A DNA stretch of 54,229 nt, taken from JACKCP01 sp034007295 (lineage in GTDB: Bacteria > Desulfobacterota > Desulfobacteria > Desulfobacterales > JACKCP01). Made by a program: the position numbers and the translations under genes. Below, piece by piece: positions 15,456-25,473 of this stretch. A model generated the notes under the pieces. The model was not told the origin of the DNA and made no database searches. It saw nothing but the letters and a program-made list of their open reading frames with translations. Position 1 is the first letter of the stretch. Every line of letters starts with the position of its first letter. Location of the stretch: positions 1 to 54,229 of the forward strand of contig JAVERC010000023.1 of NCBI GenBank assembly GCA_034007295.1, written 5' to 3'.

Positions 15456-18311
15456 TCATATTTTTTCAGGCTCAAAAACAAGAGTATAACCTTTTTTAGG
15501 GTAAAGATATTTTTTTGCAATGGCATTGATATCTGAAGGTGCGAGCGAGTCTATAACTGCTTTTTTGTTTACAAATTTTTCCAGAGGCCAGCCGAAAACA
15601 GAATATGTTGAAAGGCCAGAAAGCCAGTACTCATTTGTTTTAAATGATGCTTCAAGTTCTGTAAGCATCTGTTTTTTTGCGGTTTCAAATTCTTCCTTTG
15701 TAACCCCTTTATCATGTATTTCCAGAAAAATTGATTCTGCTGCTGAAGTGATTTCAGAAACACGGTCAGGGTCACAGGTGAATGAGATAAATGCACTATA
15801 TTTTGGTGAAGGCACAAAGGATAATCTAAGATAAGGATTTATTGAATAAACCCCTCCTTTTTCCTCTCTTATATTTGTACGCATTCTAGATGACAGGATA
15901 TTGCTGAGAATGGAAATTTTTAAAGAATCCTCAATGCAAAAATCTGCATTGCTTTCATAATGCATTTTTACTGTGGCTTTATTTTCAATTTCGCCCTTGC
16001 CTGAAATAATAATGTTATTTCCTGTGTGATTTTTTTTAAAATGGATATTTCTGTCTTTGTAATTTGAATAAGTGCCTTGTTTTTCAATTCCATCAAGATA
16101 TTTTGCAGCAAGACCGGCAATTTCCTTTTCATTTACATCGCCTGTTATAGTGAAAATGTATGATTCAATTCCTGAAAAGAGTTTATCATAGACTTTTAGG
16201 ATTTGTCGGCTTTTGAGCAGTTTAATATCTTCTTTTTCAAGCTTGAGGGATCTGTAGTTTTCATTGTTAATTTTTTTGCCTGCTTCATGGAGAAAATTGT
16301 ACATCTTGTTTTCTTTGTTGTTTTCATAGGTTTGCTCAAGAGTTGTTATATAATTTTCAAGTATTTTTTCATCAACATTTGGCTGTGTGAAATAGAGATA
16401 AAGCATTTTAAAAATTGTTTCTGCCTCGGCTGCAAGTCCTTGGCCTGAGTATGAAGCAGTATATTCAGAAGATTCAGGACTTATATTTGCTGTTATTCCA
16501 GCTAAAAGCCTTGGTATGTCTGCCGGTTTTATATTTTTGAATCCGCTTTGGTTTATTATTTGAGCAGCGTAAAGTCCTATTCTGAAATCATTGCCCTCAA
16601 GAACTGAATATCCGCCTTTTTTTATTGCTGTTATATAAAATTCACCTGGATTAAAAGATGTTTTTTTAATTAAAATTTTTGCATTATTTGAAAGTGTATA
16701 CAAAACAGCATCAGCAGAGGAGATTTTTTGTGAAGATATTATAGTTCCGCTTTTTTTGGGGTTGTCTGGAAATTTTATTTTGAGATTTTCCAGAGAGTAT
16801 GGCTCAAGTTCCTTTAAAGCTGATTTTTTCATAATATCTTTTATTTCAGATTCATTTGGAGCAAGGTGCTTTTCTGATTCAGGTGTTGTTATAGATATTA
16901 TTGCACTTTTTGAGGATAAAATTTTTTTAAATTGTAAATTAATGTCTTCAATTTTTGAACTGGAGAGTATTTTTTTATAAATTTTAAGCTCTGTTTCAGG
17001 GTCAAGAAGATAATCTCTTTCAAGGTCATAGGAAATTATCTCGTCTGCAAGCTCAAAGGATTCAAATCTTTTTTCAGGCCTTGCAGTATCTTCAAGATTT
17101 TTAAGAACTTCTTTGGTGTATTCTTCAAATTCTGAATTAGTAAACCCGAATTTTTTTGCCCTTTCAATTTCAGTAAAAATGGCTTCAAATCCTTGTTTAA
17201 TTTTTTTGTCGGCAGGCAGAAAAATAAATCTTCCAATATCTGTTCCAGGCACAAGGTCTCTTACTATTGAAAATGATTTCAGCAAAGGGATTTCCTTTGT
17301 TATAATTTTTTGGTTGATTCTTTTGCTGAAAAGCTCCATTGCAGTTTCCTTTAGAATTCTTTTTTCAAGTTTTTTTGAGGAATCAACCTTTTCATCCTGC
17401 CAGAGAAGATCATAGGCACAGCTTATTGTAGTAAATTCAGGATCAAAAAGAGAAATTACTCTAAGACCTTCAATACAGGGAATAGAATCGTCTTTTTTTG
17501 GGGGGGAATTTCTTTTTTTTATGCAGGAAAAAGTTTCTTTAATTTTTGTTATAGTTTCATTTATGTCAATATCTCCAACAATTATAATTGACATATTTTC
17601 AGGCGTGTACCATTTGTCATAATAATTTTTTAGAAGGTTTCTGTCTGCATTTTTTACAATTTCCATTTCGCCTATTGGATCTCTTTCAGGATATCTTGAA
17701 CCCTGATACAAAACTTTTCCAAATTCATTTCTTATTCTTGAAGATGCAGATTTTCGCATACGCCATTCTTCTGTAATTACCCCTTTTTCCTTTTCAATTT
17801 CATCTTTATTAAACATAAGCCCGTCTGCCCAGTCTGACATTATGAGATATGCTTTGTTCACAAGATCTTTTTTATCAGAAGGGATTGTCAGCTGATAATT
17901 TGTTACATTTGTTGATGTGTAAGCATTGCTGTGTTTTCCAAAGGTCAGTCCTGCTTCTTCAAGAAACTTAATTAATTCGTTATGGTTGAAATGTTTTGTA
18001 CCGTTAAATGCCATATGTTCTACAAAATGTGCTATTCCACGTTCCTCATCTGTTTCGTTTAAAGAGCCTGTCCTTACATTCAGCCTGAACTCGATCTTTT
18101 TTTGGGGGAATTTATTTTTTACCACATAATAAGTTATTTTGTTTTCAAGCCTGCCGGTAACAATTTTGCTGCTAAAAGGCAGCTCATCCTTTGGCTGGCT
18201 ATAGAGTTTTTTATCTTTTGATGAACAGGATACTAATGAAATCAGGATAAAAAAAATGAAAATCAGATTTTTAAAGCTTAGTTTGTTTACTTTATTTTTT
18301 AATTTATTCAT
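15456..18311 (-). CDS. M16-family zinc metallopeptidase lipoprotein (PqqL-like)
   Basis: 951 residues from the ATG at 18311, chosen because a lipoprotein signal starts there (MNKLKN ... LIFIFFILISLVSC); the in-frame extension to 18404 adds 31 non-conserved residues. The lipobox LVSC puts the lipidated Cys at residue 29. The active site is HFVEH (His95, Glu98, His99), with the third zinc ligand near Glu175 (EKEKGVITEEW). There are two M16 repeats; the second half lacks the zinc motif, as is normal for the family. Large two-part periplasmic M16 proteins such as E. coli PqqL degrade peptides or imported proteins. Stands alone; no promoter identified. Confidence 0.92.
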   Translation of the reverse strand: MNKLKNKVNKLSFKNLIFIFFILISLVSCSSKDKKLYSQPKDELPFSSKIVTGRLENKITYYVVKNKFPQKKIEFRLNVRTGSLNETDEERGIAHFVEHMAFNGTKHFNHNELIKFLEEAGLTFGKHSNAYTSTNVTNYQLTIPSDKKDLVNKAYLIMSDWADGLMFNKDEIEKEKGVITEEWRMRKSASSRIRNEFGKVLYQGSRYPERDPIGEMEIVKNADRNLLKNYYDKWYTPENMSIIIVGDIDINETITKIKETFSCIKKRNSPPKKDDSIPCIEGLRVISLFDPEFTTISCAYDLLWQDEKVDSSKKLEKRILKETAMELFSKRINQKIITKEIPLLKSFSIVRDLVPGTDIGRFIFLPADKKIKQGFEAIFTEIERAKKFGFTNSEFEEYTKEVLKNLEDTARPEKRFESFELADEIISYDLERDYLLDPETELKIYKKILSSSKIEDINLQFKKILSSKSAIISITTPESEKHLAPNESEIKDIMKKSALKELEPYSLENLKIKFPDNPKKSGTIISSQKISSADAVLYTLSNNAKILIKKTSFNPGEFYITAIKKGGYSVLEGNDFRIGLYAAQIINQSGFKNIKPADIPRLLAGITANISPESSEYTASYSGQGLAAEAETIFKMLYLYFTQPNVDEKILENYITTLEQTYENNKENKMYNFLHEAGKKINNENYRSLKLEKEDIKLLKSRQILKVYDKLFSGIESYIFTITGDVNEKEIAGLAAKYLDGIEKQGTYSNYKDRNIHFKKNHTGNNIIISGKGEIENKATVKMHYESNADFCIEDSLKISILSNILSSRMRTNIREEKGGVYSINPYLRLSFVPSPKYSAFISFTCDPDRVSEITSAAESIFLEIHDKGVTKEEFETAKKQMLTELEASFKTNEYWLSGLSTYSVFGWPLEKFVNKKAVIDSLAPSDINAIAKKYLYPKKGYTLVFEPEKI

Positions 18312-18524
18312 GGCTCTCTCTGAATCTGTAAATATTAGGTTTGATAAACCTGGTTTTAGACAGGAATATAAATTAGGTATTTCTAAGTTTTGGGTTGCTA
18401 CCAATGAATTTAAAGTTTGTCAATATAAATAAGTTTAAAAATATATATGCTTTTCAATAAGAAATTTTTTTGCTTTTTTTAAATCATACTTGTTTTTTTA
18501 AAAAAAATTTAATAGCTAGCTAGA

Positions 18525-18538
18525 TTAGAAGTATCTAA
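18525..18538. promoter_or_regulatory. Operator-like inverted repeat upstream of the transport cluster
   Basis: TTAGA-AGTA-TCTAA is a perfect 5-bp inverted repeat about 45 bases ahead of the promoter -35 box. Together with the palindrome over the -10 region it suggests a repressor or metal regulator with TTAG/CTAA half-sites. No regulator is assigned. Confidence 0.4.
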
Positions 18539-18582
18539 CCAAATAAAAATGGTCTTATAAAGATATAATTTACTAATGAATC

Positions 18583-18611
18583 TTGACAATTAAAATTGTT
18601 TCTAATATTAG
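18583..18611 (+). promoter_or_regulatory. Sigma-70-type promoter of the TPR lipoprotein/TonB cluster
   Basis: TTGACA (18583-18588), a 17-bp spacer, then TATTAG (18606-18611). The -35 is a perfect match and the -10 matches four of six. The 12-bp palindrome TCTAATATTAGA (18601-18612) covers the -10 box, a position suited to repressor binding. The leader to the ATG at 18744 is about 125 bases. Confidence 0.6.
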
Positions 18612-18743
18612 ATGCGTTTATTGAGCAGCTAAACAATGTTTGGTCTTTAAATTTTTGCTGGAACTAACAAAAGTTTAATTTTTTGGCCAATCATTAAATA
18701 GTTCTCAGTTATAATTTTTTTGTTTTATCAATGAGGAGGAAAA

Positions 18744-21700
18744 ATGAAAAAAACCATAAATGTGGTTTGCAGCTTGATTGCTTTGATTATGATTTCAGGA
18801 TGTGGAGGCTCAAGCAGCGGCGGGGGCGGTGATAATGGAGAAATTACAGGTGCAAAAATGAAAGGTTATGTTGCAGACGGGCCCATTGACGGTGCGGTTG
18901 TAACTTTATACGATAATTCAGGGAAAAAGGCTGAATTATGCAAAAAAGGGGTTTGTGAAACAAAAACATCAAAGGGTTTTTTTGAATTTGAATTTTCAAA
19001 TAATGAAAAAATAGCTTCGCTTTTTTCAAAAGGCTATTATATCCAGTCTTCAGGCGGAGTTGATACAGAACTTGGAAACATGCCTGCTCTTTCAATGAGA
19101 ACGGCTCTAGACCTTTATTCAGCTAATAGTTCACAGCTAAATTTGAATCCGCTGACAACCATGGTTTCAATTTATATGGAAAAATCCGGAGAAACAGATA
19201 TTGAACTTGCCAAGAATAAAATATCGTCATTGACCAATGTTTTGGCTTCAGACATTGGAGCAGTGCCTGAAGCTGGAAGTGCAAATGACAAAATTTTAAA
19301 AGTTCTTACCTATCTTGCAGATATTTCCGGTAACGGCTTTCAGTCAGAGGGTTTTTTATATCAAGTGTTTGATGCTGAAGGCAATCTTGATACTTCTGTG
19401 GGCTCTGCTTTTGATCATCTTGTTTCAGATGAACTAAAAGAAGAAGCAAAAACTGCAGTAAAAGCTATTATGGAAAGCGAAAATTGCAGTTTAATTTTTA
19501 AAAAGATCACTGCTGAGCGTCTTTTATTTAATTGTTTAACTGAAATTTTTGATAATGATGAAGTCGATAATGATTTTTCAGTAAATATTGAAATATACAG
19601 GAAAAACAGCTGTCTGTTAGCTGAAAAGCTTCTTGCCCATGAAAATTTTTCTTTGGAAAATTCAAGTGTATATAAATCTGTAAAATTTATTCTTTCAGCT
19701 TATGGCTTATATTCAGATTCTGATCAGGGAGTTGAAAACAGGATCGGCCGTGATGAACTTTTGCCTTTGGACCTTGTAAGAAAATCTGCTGAAGGAGATA
19801 TAAGTTTAGAAAATGATAAGGATCTTGGGATAATTTTAAAAGACAGTGTCAGATATTATGTAAAAAACAGTCTTTTGAAAAGCGAGCTTCCAGGAAACGA
19901 TAACTTTAAAAGAGCTGAATATTATTTTTCATCCGATATTTCACATCTTTATAAAGCTGAGTCTGTTATAGGCCATGTTCTTGATGATGAGATAAATGAT
20001 TCAATCAATGAAAATATTGTTAAAAGTTATGCAGACAACGGTTTTTTTGAAAAGGCAGCAGAAATTATTAAATTGAGAATGTACAGAACCCAGAATATCG
20101 GTGATTCATGGCTCCATATGGGCAATGCATATCTTAAGCATGGCATTGATGATAAAGGCATTGAAGCTCTTGCAAAGGCAGAAGAAAGTTACAGGCGTAT
20201 AATAACTTCCAAGGGCGAGGCAAATGTTGATGCACAGGACTCATCAAATATTCAGGTTTTGTCATCGCTTTACAGAAACTATGGATATGAACAGCTTTCA
20301 AATGATCTGCTGACTTATCTTGATAAAATAATCAGTGCAATTCAGGATGCTGATCCTACCACTTTTGGAAGGCTTGCAGTTGCTCTTCATTTTTTGGTGG
20401 AGGATTATATTGAAAAAGGAGACCTTAACCAGGCAGAAAGCGTTGCAGATATTTTTTATAAAATGGCCAAGCTTGCACCGGACAAAAACGGTACCTATAA
20501 AACCAGGGTTTTTTATCTGTCCTGGGCTGTGTCTGATTTTGCAAATCTTAACAATAAGGCCAAGGCTCTTGATGCATACAATAAATTCAGGGAAACCAGG
20601 AATATTAATGAGGATACATATAATGGAACCTGGTTCTATATGGAGTCTGCTGCCAATGGGCTTGCTGCTTTAAATCTTGAAAATGAACTTGAAGAACTTC
20701 TTGCTGAGGTTTTTGATGAAAATTCAGGTGCTTCTGCTTTTGTAAAGGACGGGCTTAAGGGGTTGTATATTGCTGCGGAAGGTTTAAAGGATGTTGATTC
20801 AGGCCTTGCAAAAATGAATGAGCTTTATGCAGAGGATAAAATTATCGGCAAGATTGAAGCTCTGACTTATCCGGGTATTAATCCAGCGACTTCTTATCTT
20901 GCACCCCGGCTTATATCGGCCGGAGAAAATGAAAAAGCTCTTAAAGTCCTGAAAAAAGTGGAGGAGATGATTGATTCTCTTTATAAAGACCTGACAGATG
21001 TTAGTGACGAGGATTTCTATACCAATAAAATTGAAAGAGGTTATCTAAAGGTTTCTGGGTTATACAAGGCTGCAGGATATGCTTCAGAAGCACAGAATGC
21101 TGCATACAAGGCTTTGAATTTATTCGATAAATTCAAAGGATATATGTATAAGATTTATGCAATGGCAAATACGGCAGCAGTATTAAGCAGTCTTGGAATT
21201 GAAGGCGAGGCTGAAAATCTTTTAAATGATTGTCTTGTTCTTCTTGATTACAGTGCTGATCCAGATCCTTCTGACTGGGAAGAAGCCTCTGAAAATGCAC
21301 TTATATGCCGTAAAATAATTGACCGCTGGAATGAAATTTCAAAACCGAAAAAAGCCCTCAATGCAATAGAAAAACTTATTGCACATTCGGAAAAAATATT
21401 TGATGAGGAAAAAGACGATCCTGCAAATCCGGGTAAAGACAGGGAAAAGCAGATTGAAGCTGCAGTAAGGAGCTATGTAAAGGCAGGTCTTTACTATGTA
21501 AGTGCCGGAGAATACAGCAAGGCTTATGATGTTCTGGCAAAGGCTGAAAAAGAAGCTTTGTTTTTCAATGATAAAGAAACAATGTATGAAATGTTTACAG
21601 GTGAATCCGGTACAACCTTTGAGGGCATTGTAATGGGCTATGTACAAAGCAACAGGGTTGACAAGGCCCTTGAGCTGGCAGATACCATTCCCCTTTACAG

Positions 21701-21965
21701 CTATAAAAAGGAAGCACTTCTTGATATTGCAGGTGCCTTTGGTTCAATGGACAGGTTTCCTGCACAAAATCCTGTGACAAGAAAAATTGATCATCTTGAA
21801 TGGTGGGTTGCCACAGTTGATACCGACGGAGACGGCAGGCCCGATTTTTTCAGCCCCCTTGCAAGTGAGGCAGATATAGCGGCTTCAGGGCTTGAACTTG
21901 ACGATGACTGCGATGGTGACGGCATTCTGGGTACAGAGGATTTAAGGCCCTTTTACAAAGATTAA
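18744..21965 (+). CDS. Large TPR-repeat lipoprotein with C-terminal Ca-binding-type motifs
   Basis: 1073 residues with GAGGAGG eight bases before the ATG. The signal peptide ends in the lipobox ISGC, followed by a Gly/Ser-rich linker, so it is a lipoprotein. Residues about 37-70 (MKGYVADGPIDGAVVTLYD) look like a carboxypeptidase-regulatory-type beta domain. From about 420 to 990 there are many helical repeats of TPR type (for example HMGNAYLKHGIDDKGIEALA, and a later ALEKA/ALKVLKKVEE series). The C-terminus has aspartate-rich repeats (DTDGDGRPDFF, DDDCDGDGILGTEDLRPF) like thrombospondin type 3 calcium-binding motifs. It heads the cluster with the TonB receptor and ABC genes and could be a surface or periplasmic partner of that receptor. 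Exact function unknown. Confidence 0.82.
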   Translation: MKKTINVVCSLIALIMISGCGGSSSGGGGDNGEITGAKMKGYVADGPIDGAVVTLYDNSGKKAELCKKGVCETKTSKGFFEFEFSNNEKIASLFSKGYYIQSSGGVDTELGNMPALSMRTALDLYSANSSQLNLNPLTTMVSIYMEKSGETDIELAKNKISSLTNVLASDIGAVPEAGSANDKILKVLTYLADISGNGFQSEGFLYQVFDAEGNLDTSVGSAFDHLVSDELKEEAKTAVKAIMESENCSLIFKKITAERLLFNCLTEIFDNDEVDNDFSVNIEIYRKNSCLLAEKLLAHENFSLENSSVYKSVKFILSAYGLYSDSDQGVENRIGRDELLPLDLVRKSAEGDISLENDKDLGIILKDSVRYYVKNSLLKSELPGNDNFKRAEYYFSSDISHLYKAESVIGHVLDDEINDSINENIVKSYADNGFFEKAAEIIKLRMYRTQNIGDSWLHMGNAYLKHGIDDKGIEALAKAEESYRRIITSKGEANVDAQDSSNIQVLSSLYRNYGYEQLSNDLLTYLDKIISAIQDADPTTFGRLAVALHFLVEDYIEKGDLNQAESVADIFYKMAKLAPDKNGTYKTRVFYLSWAVSDFANLNNKAKALDAYNKFRETRNINEDTYNGTWFYMESAANGLAALNLENELEELLAEVFDENSGASAFVKDGLKGLYIAAEGLKDVDSGLAKMNELYAEDKIIGKIEALTYPGINPATSYLAPRLISAGENEKALKVLKKVEEMIDSLYKDLTDVSDEDFYTNKIERGYLKVSGLYKAAGYASEAQNAAYKALNLFDKFKGYMYKIYAMANTAAVLSSLGIEGEAENLLNDCLVLLDYSADPDPSDWEEASENALICRKIIDRWNEISKPKKALNAIEKLIAHSEKIFDEEKDDPANPGKDREKQIEAAVRSYVKAGLYYVSAGEYSKAYDVLAKAEKEALFFNDKETMYEMFTGESGTTFEGIVMGYVQSNRVDKALELADTIPLYSYKKEALLDIAGAFGSMDRFPAQNPVTRKIDHLEWWVATVDTDGDGRPDFFSPLASEADIAASGLELDDDCDGDGILGTEDLRPFYKD

Positions 21966-21980
21966 ATAATGTTTTTATAA

Positions 21981-22014
21981 AAAGCTGCCAGGTTTTGCTG
22001 TGGCAGCTTTTTTT
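21981..22014 (+). terminator. Intrinsic terminator after the TPR lipoprotein gene
   Basis: AAAGCTGCCA (21981-21990) pairs perfectly with TGGCAGCTTT (22001-22010), followed by a run of seven T residues. It separates the lipoprotein gene from the receptor gene, so the receptor needs read-through or its own promoter. It also rules out a receptor start at 22000. Confidence 0.85.
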
Positions 22015-22032
22015 ATTACCAGACAGCAACTA

Positions 22033-24537
22033 ATGGAAAGTTTGAAAATAATGTTATTTGATAAAAGAGTATTATTTTATTTGTTTTTATTGCTCTTTTC
22101 AGTGCCGATATTTTTTTTCCCAGTAAATTCAGCCTGTGCCGACACTGAGAAAGCTGCAAATGAAGATAAAAGCACAGAAAATGTAGATATGGGTTCTATT
22201 GTTGTTACAGGCAGGGTTGAAAGTCACGCAGTTGGTAAAACTGTTGTAGACAGGGAAATGATAGAAACTCTGCCAAAGGCTAACGGAAGTCTAAATGAAA
22301 TGCTAAGAGTTGTTCCAGGTGTTCAGTTCAGTGAAGATGCAATGACATCAGGACAAGGAGGCGAAATACTGCCTCCTGCCGTATCAATTTCAGGCGGCAA
22401 AACATATCAAAATAATTTTATGATAGACGGAATAGGAAACAACAGTCTTCTTGACCCTGCAAATAGTGACCACAAGGCTAAAAATGATGTATCAGGACAT
22501 GGCCAGCAGATTTTTTTGGATGCTGATCTTATCAAAGAGATCAGGGTTTATGATACTAACGTACCTGCTGAATACGGAGGGTTTACAGGCGGAGTCGTTG
22601 ACGTAGATACAGTAGATCCAGGTTATGATCTAAAAGGGAAAGTTAATTTCCGAATGACATCTTCTGACTGGACTGAATTTTTTTTGGAAGGTGATTATGA
22701 AGATTCAACAAATGAAGATGTTCAGCCGGAATTTGACAAATATCAGGGTAGTTTGATGCTCAGTTCGCCCCTTGGTGATGACTCGGGTTTTATTGCCGAC
22801 TACAAGATATTCAAATCTGTTATTCCTCTTAAACATCTTGACGGGGTAAGAAATCAGGAAAGAAGAACAGACAGTATTTTTGTGAAATACAATAAAGATT
22901 TTAGTGATACTTCAGCCCTGGACTTGTCTTTTGCTGATACTCCCTATGAAAGCAAGTATTTTATTGAGGATGTTCTTAATAGTGACTATACAATCAATGG
23001 CGGCGGTTTTTTGGTTAAAGGTAAGTATAATCAAACTGCTTCTGCAGGAGAGCTGCTTATTAACACATCATTTAAGGAAAGTGAAAATTCAAGAACAGGC
23101 CCAAATAATTTCAAATCATGGAAAAGGACTGATTCAAAACCCTGGGGTAAGTATGCTGAGTCTGATTATAGTAAGGAAGGCGGCTACGGAGATATTGAAA
23201 AAAAACAAAAAGACTATGACCTGTCCATGTCTTTTGAATCAAATTCTATAGATTCAGGCTTTATTTCACAAATAATTAAGTCAGGTATTCATGTTTCAGC
23301 ATCAACTGGAACTTTTGACAGGGAAACTACCTCCTATGAATATTATGATGCTGCAACAGACCCTCTTGTTACAGGTAATCCTGACTTGGCAGATGAAGAT
23401 GATTATGTAGAAAACGAGCAATACCTTAGAGCAAGGTATATTTATGAGAAAAACAAGGTTGAAGAAAAAATAAATCAGTACAGCTTTTATATTCAGGATG
23501 AACTCACAATAAAGCGGCTTAAAATTCATCCTGGTCTCAGGCTTTCATATGATGATTTTATGTCAAACTTTAATGCAGCTCCAAGATTTAGCGGGGAATA
23601 TGATGTTTTTGGCTCTGGTTCTACTGTTTTTACCGGAGGAATAAACAGATACTATGGCAATACTCTTCTTACATACAAATTAAGAGAAAGTATGCTCCCA
23701 AGAAAATCACAGTGGAGGACTCTTTACCAAAATGTGATTCAAGACTGGCAGGACAACTCGGGATATGGAAAAAATTCATATAAATATTCAAAACTTAAAA
23801 CTCCATATGTTGATGAGTATTGTGTTGGATTAGATCAGGATTTGTTTGGAGGGATTTTGGGCATTAAGTACGTAAACAGAAAAGGAAAGGACGAATTCAA
23901 TAAGGTGTACGGATCTGTGATGGAAGACGGGCTCAGATATTACAGTCTTAATAATTCCGGCACAACAGATTATTGGAGTGCAAGGGCAAGCTGGAGCAGA
24001 AGTTTTGAAAAACATTTTTTCCTTATAAATCTTGACTATCAGGAGACCAATACAAGCAATGAAGACTATGATACTGGTCTGGAAGAAAAAGATGAAAGAG
24101 TTTACTACAATGGTAAAATTGTCTACAGGGACGAACTCCCAAGAGATGATTATAACCGTCCGTTAACTGTTAATGTTACCTATACTGTAAAGCTTCCTTA
24201 TGGCTTTGACTTTTCAAATTTTACAAAATACAGGGCAGGATATGAAAATCTAACTGCAACCGGCGAAAATCATAAGCTTACAGGGGAAGAAAAAAGATAT
24301 AATCCTGTAACCGGAGAGGCAATTTCAGAAGATATTCCCATATATAAAAAGGTTAAATTTGACCCTTCAGTTGTATTTGACTGGAAAATTTCATGGGAAA
24401 AGGAAATTTACAGCAAAAGTGTTATGAAGCTTTGTCTTGATATTAATAATGTTTTTAATGAAAAAATAGAGACAGGTAAAAAAGGTGTATATGGAACAGG
24501 CAGACAGTTCTGGTGCGGACTAGAATTTAGTTTTTAG
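22033..24537 (+). CDS. TonB-dependent outer-membrane receptor
   Basis: Start placed at the ATG at 22033 (834 residues) or alternatively 22051; the in-frame GTG at 22000 lies within the terminator. A signal peptide follows (VLFYLFLLLFSVPIFFFPVNSACA). The plug domain begins MGSIVVTGRVESHAVGKTVV and includes LPKANGSLNEMLRVVPGVQF, then DADLIKEIRVYDTNVPAEYG. About 22 beta strands follow, and the protein ends in the aromatic barrel signature LEFSF. These receptors import siderophores, haem, vitamin B12, glycans or peptides using TonB energy. No TonB gene is present here. Downstream genes encode an ABC ATPase, an ABC-2 permease and a membrane-anchored protein, a different set from the usual periplasmic-binding-protein importer. 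Substrate unknown. Confidence 0.92.
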   Translation: MESLKIMLFDKRVLFYLFLLLFSVPIFFFPVNSACADTEKAANEDKSTENVDMGSIVVTGRVESHAVGKTVVDREMIETLPKANGSLNEMLRVVPGVQFSEDAMTSGQGGEILPPAVSISGGKTYQNNFMIDGIGNNSLLDPANSDHKAKNDVSGHGQQIFLDADLIKEIRVYDTNVPAEYGGFTGGVVDVDTVDPGYDLKGKVNFRMTSSDWTEFFLEGDYEDSTNEDVQPEFDKYQGSLMLSSPLGDDSGFIADYKIFKSVIPLKHLDGVRNQERRTDSIFVKYNKDFSDTSALDLSFADTPYESKYFIEDVLNSDYTINGGGFLVKGKYNQTASAGELLINTSFKESENSRTGPNNFKSWKRTDSKPWGKYAESDYSKEGGYGDIEKKQKDYDLSMSFESNSIDSGFISQIIKSGIHVSASTGTFDRETTSYEYYDAATDPLVTGNPDLADEDDYVENEQYLRARYIYEKNKVEEKINQYSFYIQDELTIKRLKIHPGLRLSYDDFMSNFNAAPRFSGEYDVFGSGSTVFTGGINRYYGNTLLTYKLRESMLPRKSQWRTLYQNVIQDWQDNSGYGKNSYKYSKLKTPYVDEYCVGLDQDLFGGILGIKYVNRKGKDEFNKVYGSVMEDGLRYYSLNNSGTTDYWSARASWSRSFEKHFFLINLDYQETNTSNEDYDTGLEEKDERVYYNGKIVYRDELPRDDYNRPLTVNVTYTVKLPYGFDFSNFTKYRAGYENLTATGENHKLTGEEKRYNPVTGEAISEDIPIYKKVKFDPSVVFDWKISWEKEIYSKSVMKLCLDINNVFNEKIETGKKGVYGTGRQFWCGLEFSF

Positions 24538-24568
24538 AAAATATTAATAAATTATTCAGGGAATTTTT

Positions 24569-25456
24569 ATGGAAGATGTTATTGAAGTAAGTAATCTGAT
24601 TCACAGTTACGGTAAAAAAAAGGTTCTTGATAAACTGAGTTTTTCCGTAAAAAAAGGGCGTATTTTCGGGCTTCTAGGTAAAAACGGAGCAGGAAAGACT
24701 ACAACAATAAATATAATGATGGGATTTCTTCAGCCCCAGGGCGGAACATGCAGAATTTTCGGAGAGCCTTCATATGATATATCGCCTGAAACAAGGAAAA
24801 GGATAGGGCTTTTGCATGAAACCCATCTTCAGTATTATTTTATGAACATAAAACAGGCACAAAAATTTTACTCTGCCTTTTATCCAAAATGGGATTTTAG
24901 TATTTTTAAAAGTCTGATGGATAAACTTGGGCTTGATGAAAAACATAAAATTTCCAAAATGTCATGCGGCCAGAGATCCCAGGTGACTCTTGCACTTATT
25001 CTTGCACAAAGGCCTGATCTTATGATTCTGGATGATTATTCACTGGGCCTTGATGCAGGATACAGAAGGCTTTTTCTTGAATATCTTGTAGACTATGCAA
25101 AGGAAAATCAGACAACAATTCTTATAACCTCACATATTGTTCAGGATCTTGAAAAATTTGTGGATGACATTGTTATTTTAGACAAGGGAAAAACAATGAT
25201 TAGTTCAACTCTTGAAGATTTTTCCAGAAGTTTTTCCAGATATATTGTGAAAAACGGGGCAAATTTTTGTCAGGTTGAAAAAGATGAAATAATAAGAGGT
25301 GTAGAATCTTACAGGGATGATCTGTTTATTTATTCATTTAAAGATAAAGAAAGCGTTAAATCAAGAATGATTGACTTAGGGTTTGTTAAAAATGAAATTA
25401 TACCTGATAAAATGACTCTTGAGGATGCATTTATAGGTCTTACAGGCAAATATTAA
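24569..25456 (+). CDS. ABC transporter ATP-binding protein (ABC-2 type)
   Basis: 295 residues. Walker A is GLLGKNGAGKTTT. The signature motif is MSCGQRSQ instead of LSGGQ. Walker B is LMILDDYSLGLD, with Asp where the catalytic Glu normally follows the Walker B Asp. The switch His is present (LITSHIVQDLE). The C-terminal 70 residues are the extension typical of ATPases partnered with ABC-2 permeases. The gene lies 31 bases after the receptor and 17 before the permease gene, so all are probably cotranscribed. The altered Walker B and signature suggest slow or regulated ATP hydrolysis; this is inference. Confidence 0.92.
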   Translation: MEDVIEVSNLIHSYGKKKVLDKLSFSVKKGRIFGLLGKNGAGKTTTINIMMGFLQPQGGTCRIFGEPSYDISPETRKRIGLLHETHLQYYFMNIKQAQKFYSAFYPKWDFSIFKSLMDKLGLDEKHKISKMSCGQRSQVTLALILAQRPDLMILDDYSLGLDAGYRRLFLEYLVDYAKENQTTILITSHIVQDLEKFVDDIVILDKGKTMISSTLEDFSRSFSRYIVKNGANFCQVEKDEIIRGVESYRDDLFIYSFKDKESVKSRMIDLGFVKNEIIPDKMTLEDAFIGLTGKY

Positions 25457-25473
25457 AGGATTGGGTTTTAAAT

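Larger units (their letters stand above)
18405..18743. other. Divergent intergenic region upstream of the transport cluster
   Basis: 339 bp between the peptidase frame and the TPR lipoprotein gene. It contains a sigma-70-type promoter at 18583-18611, two operator-like inverted repeats (18525-18538, 18601-18612), and a degraded family B repeat end near 18680-18708 (GGCCAATCATTAAATAG). No coding sequence seen. Confidence 0.5.

Noticed and set aside
18600..18665. Sigma-54 promoter upstream of the TPR lipoprotein (TTGGTCTTTAAATTTTTGCTGG)
   Set aside because: The GG to GC distance is three bases too long; the TTGACA/TATTAG promoter is better.
22000..22032. GTG at 22000 as start of the TonB receptor
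   Set aside because: It lies within the intrinsic terminator of the preceding gene; a signal peptide starts at 22033 or 22051.
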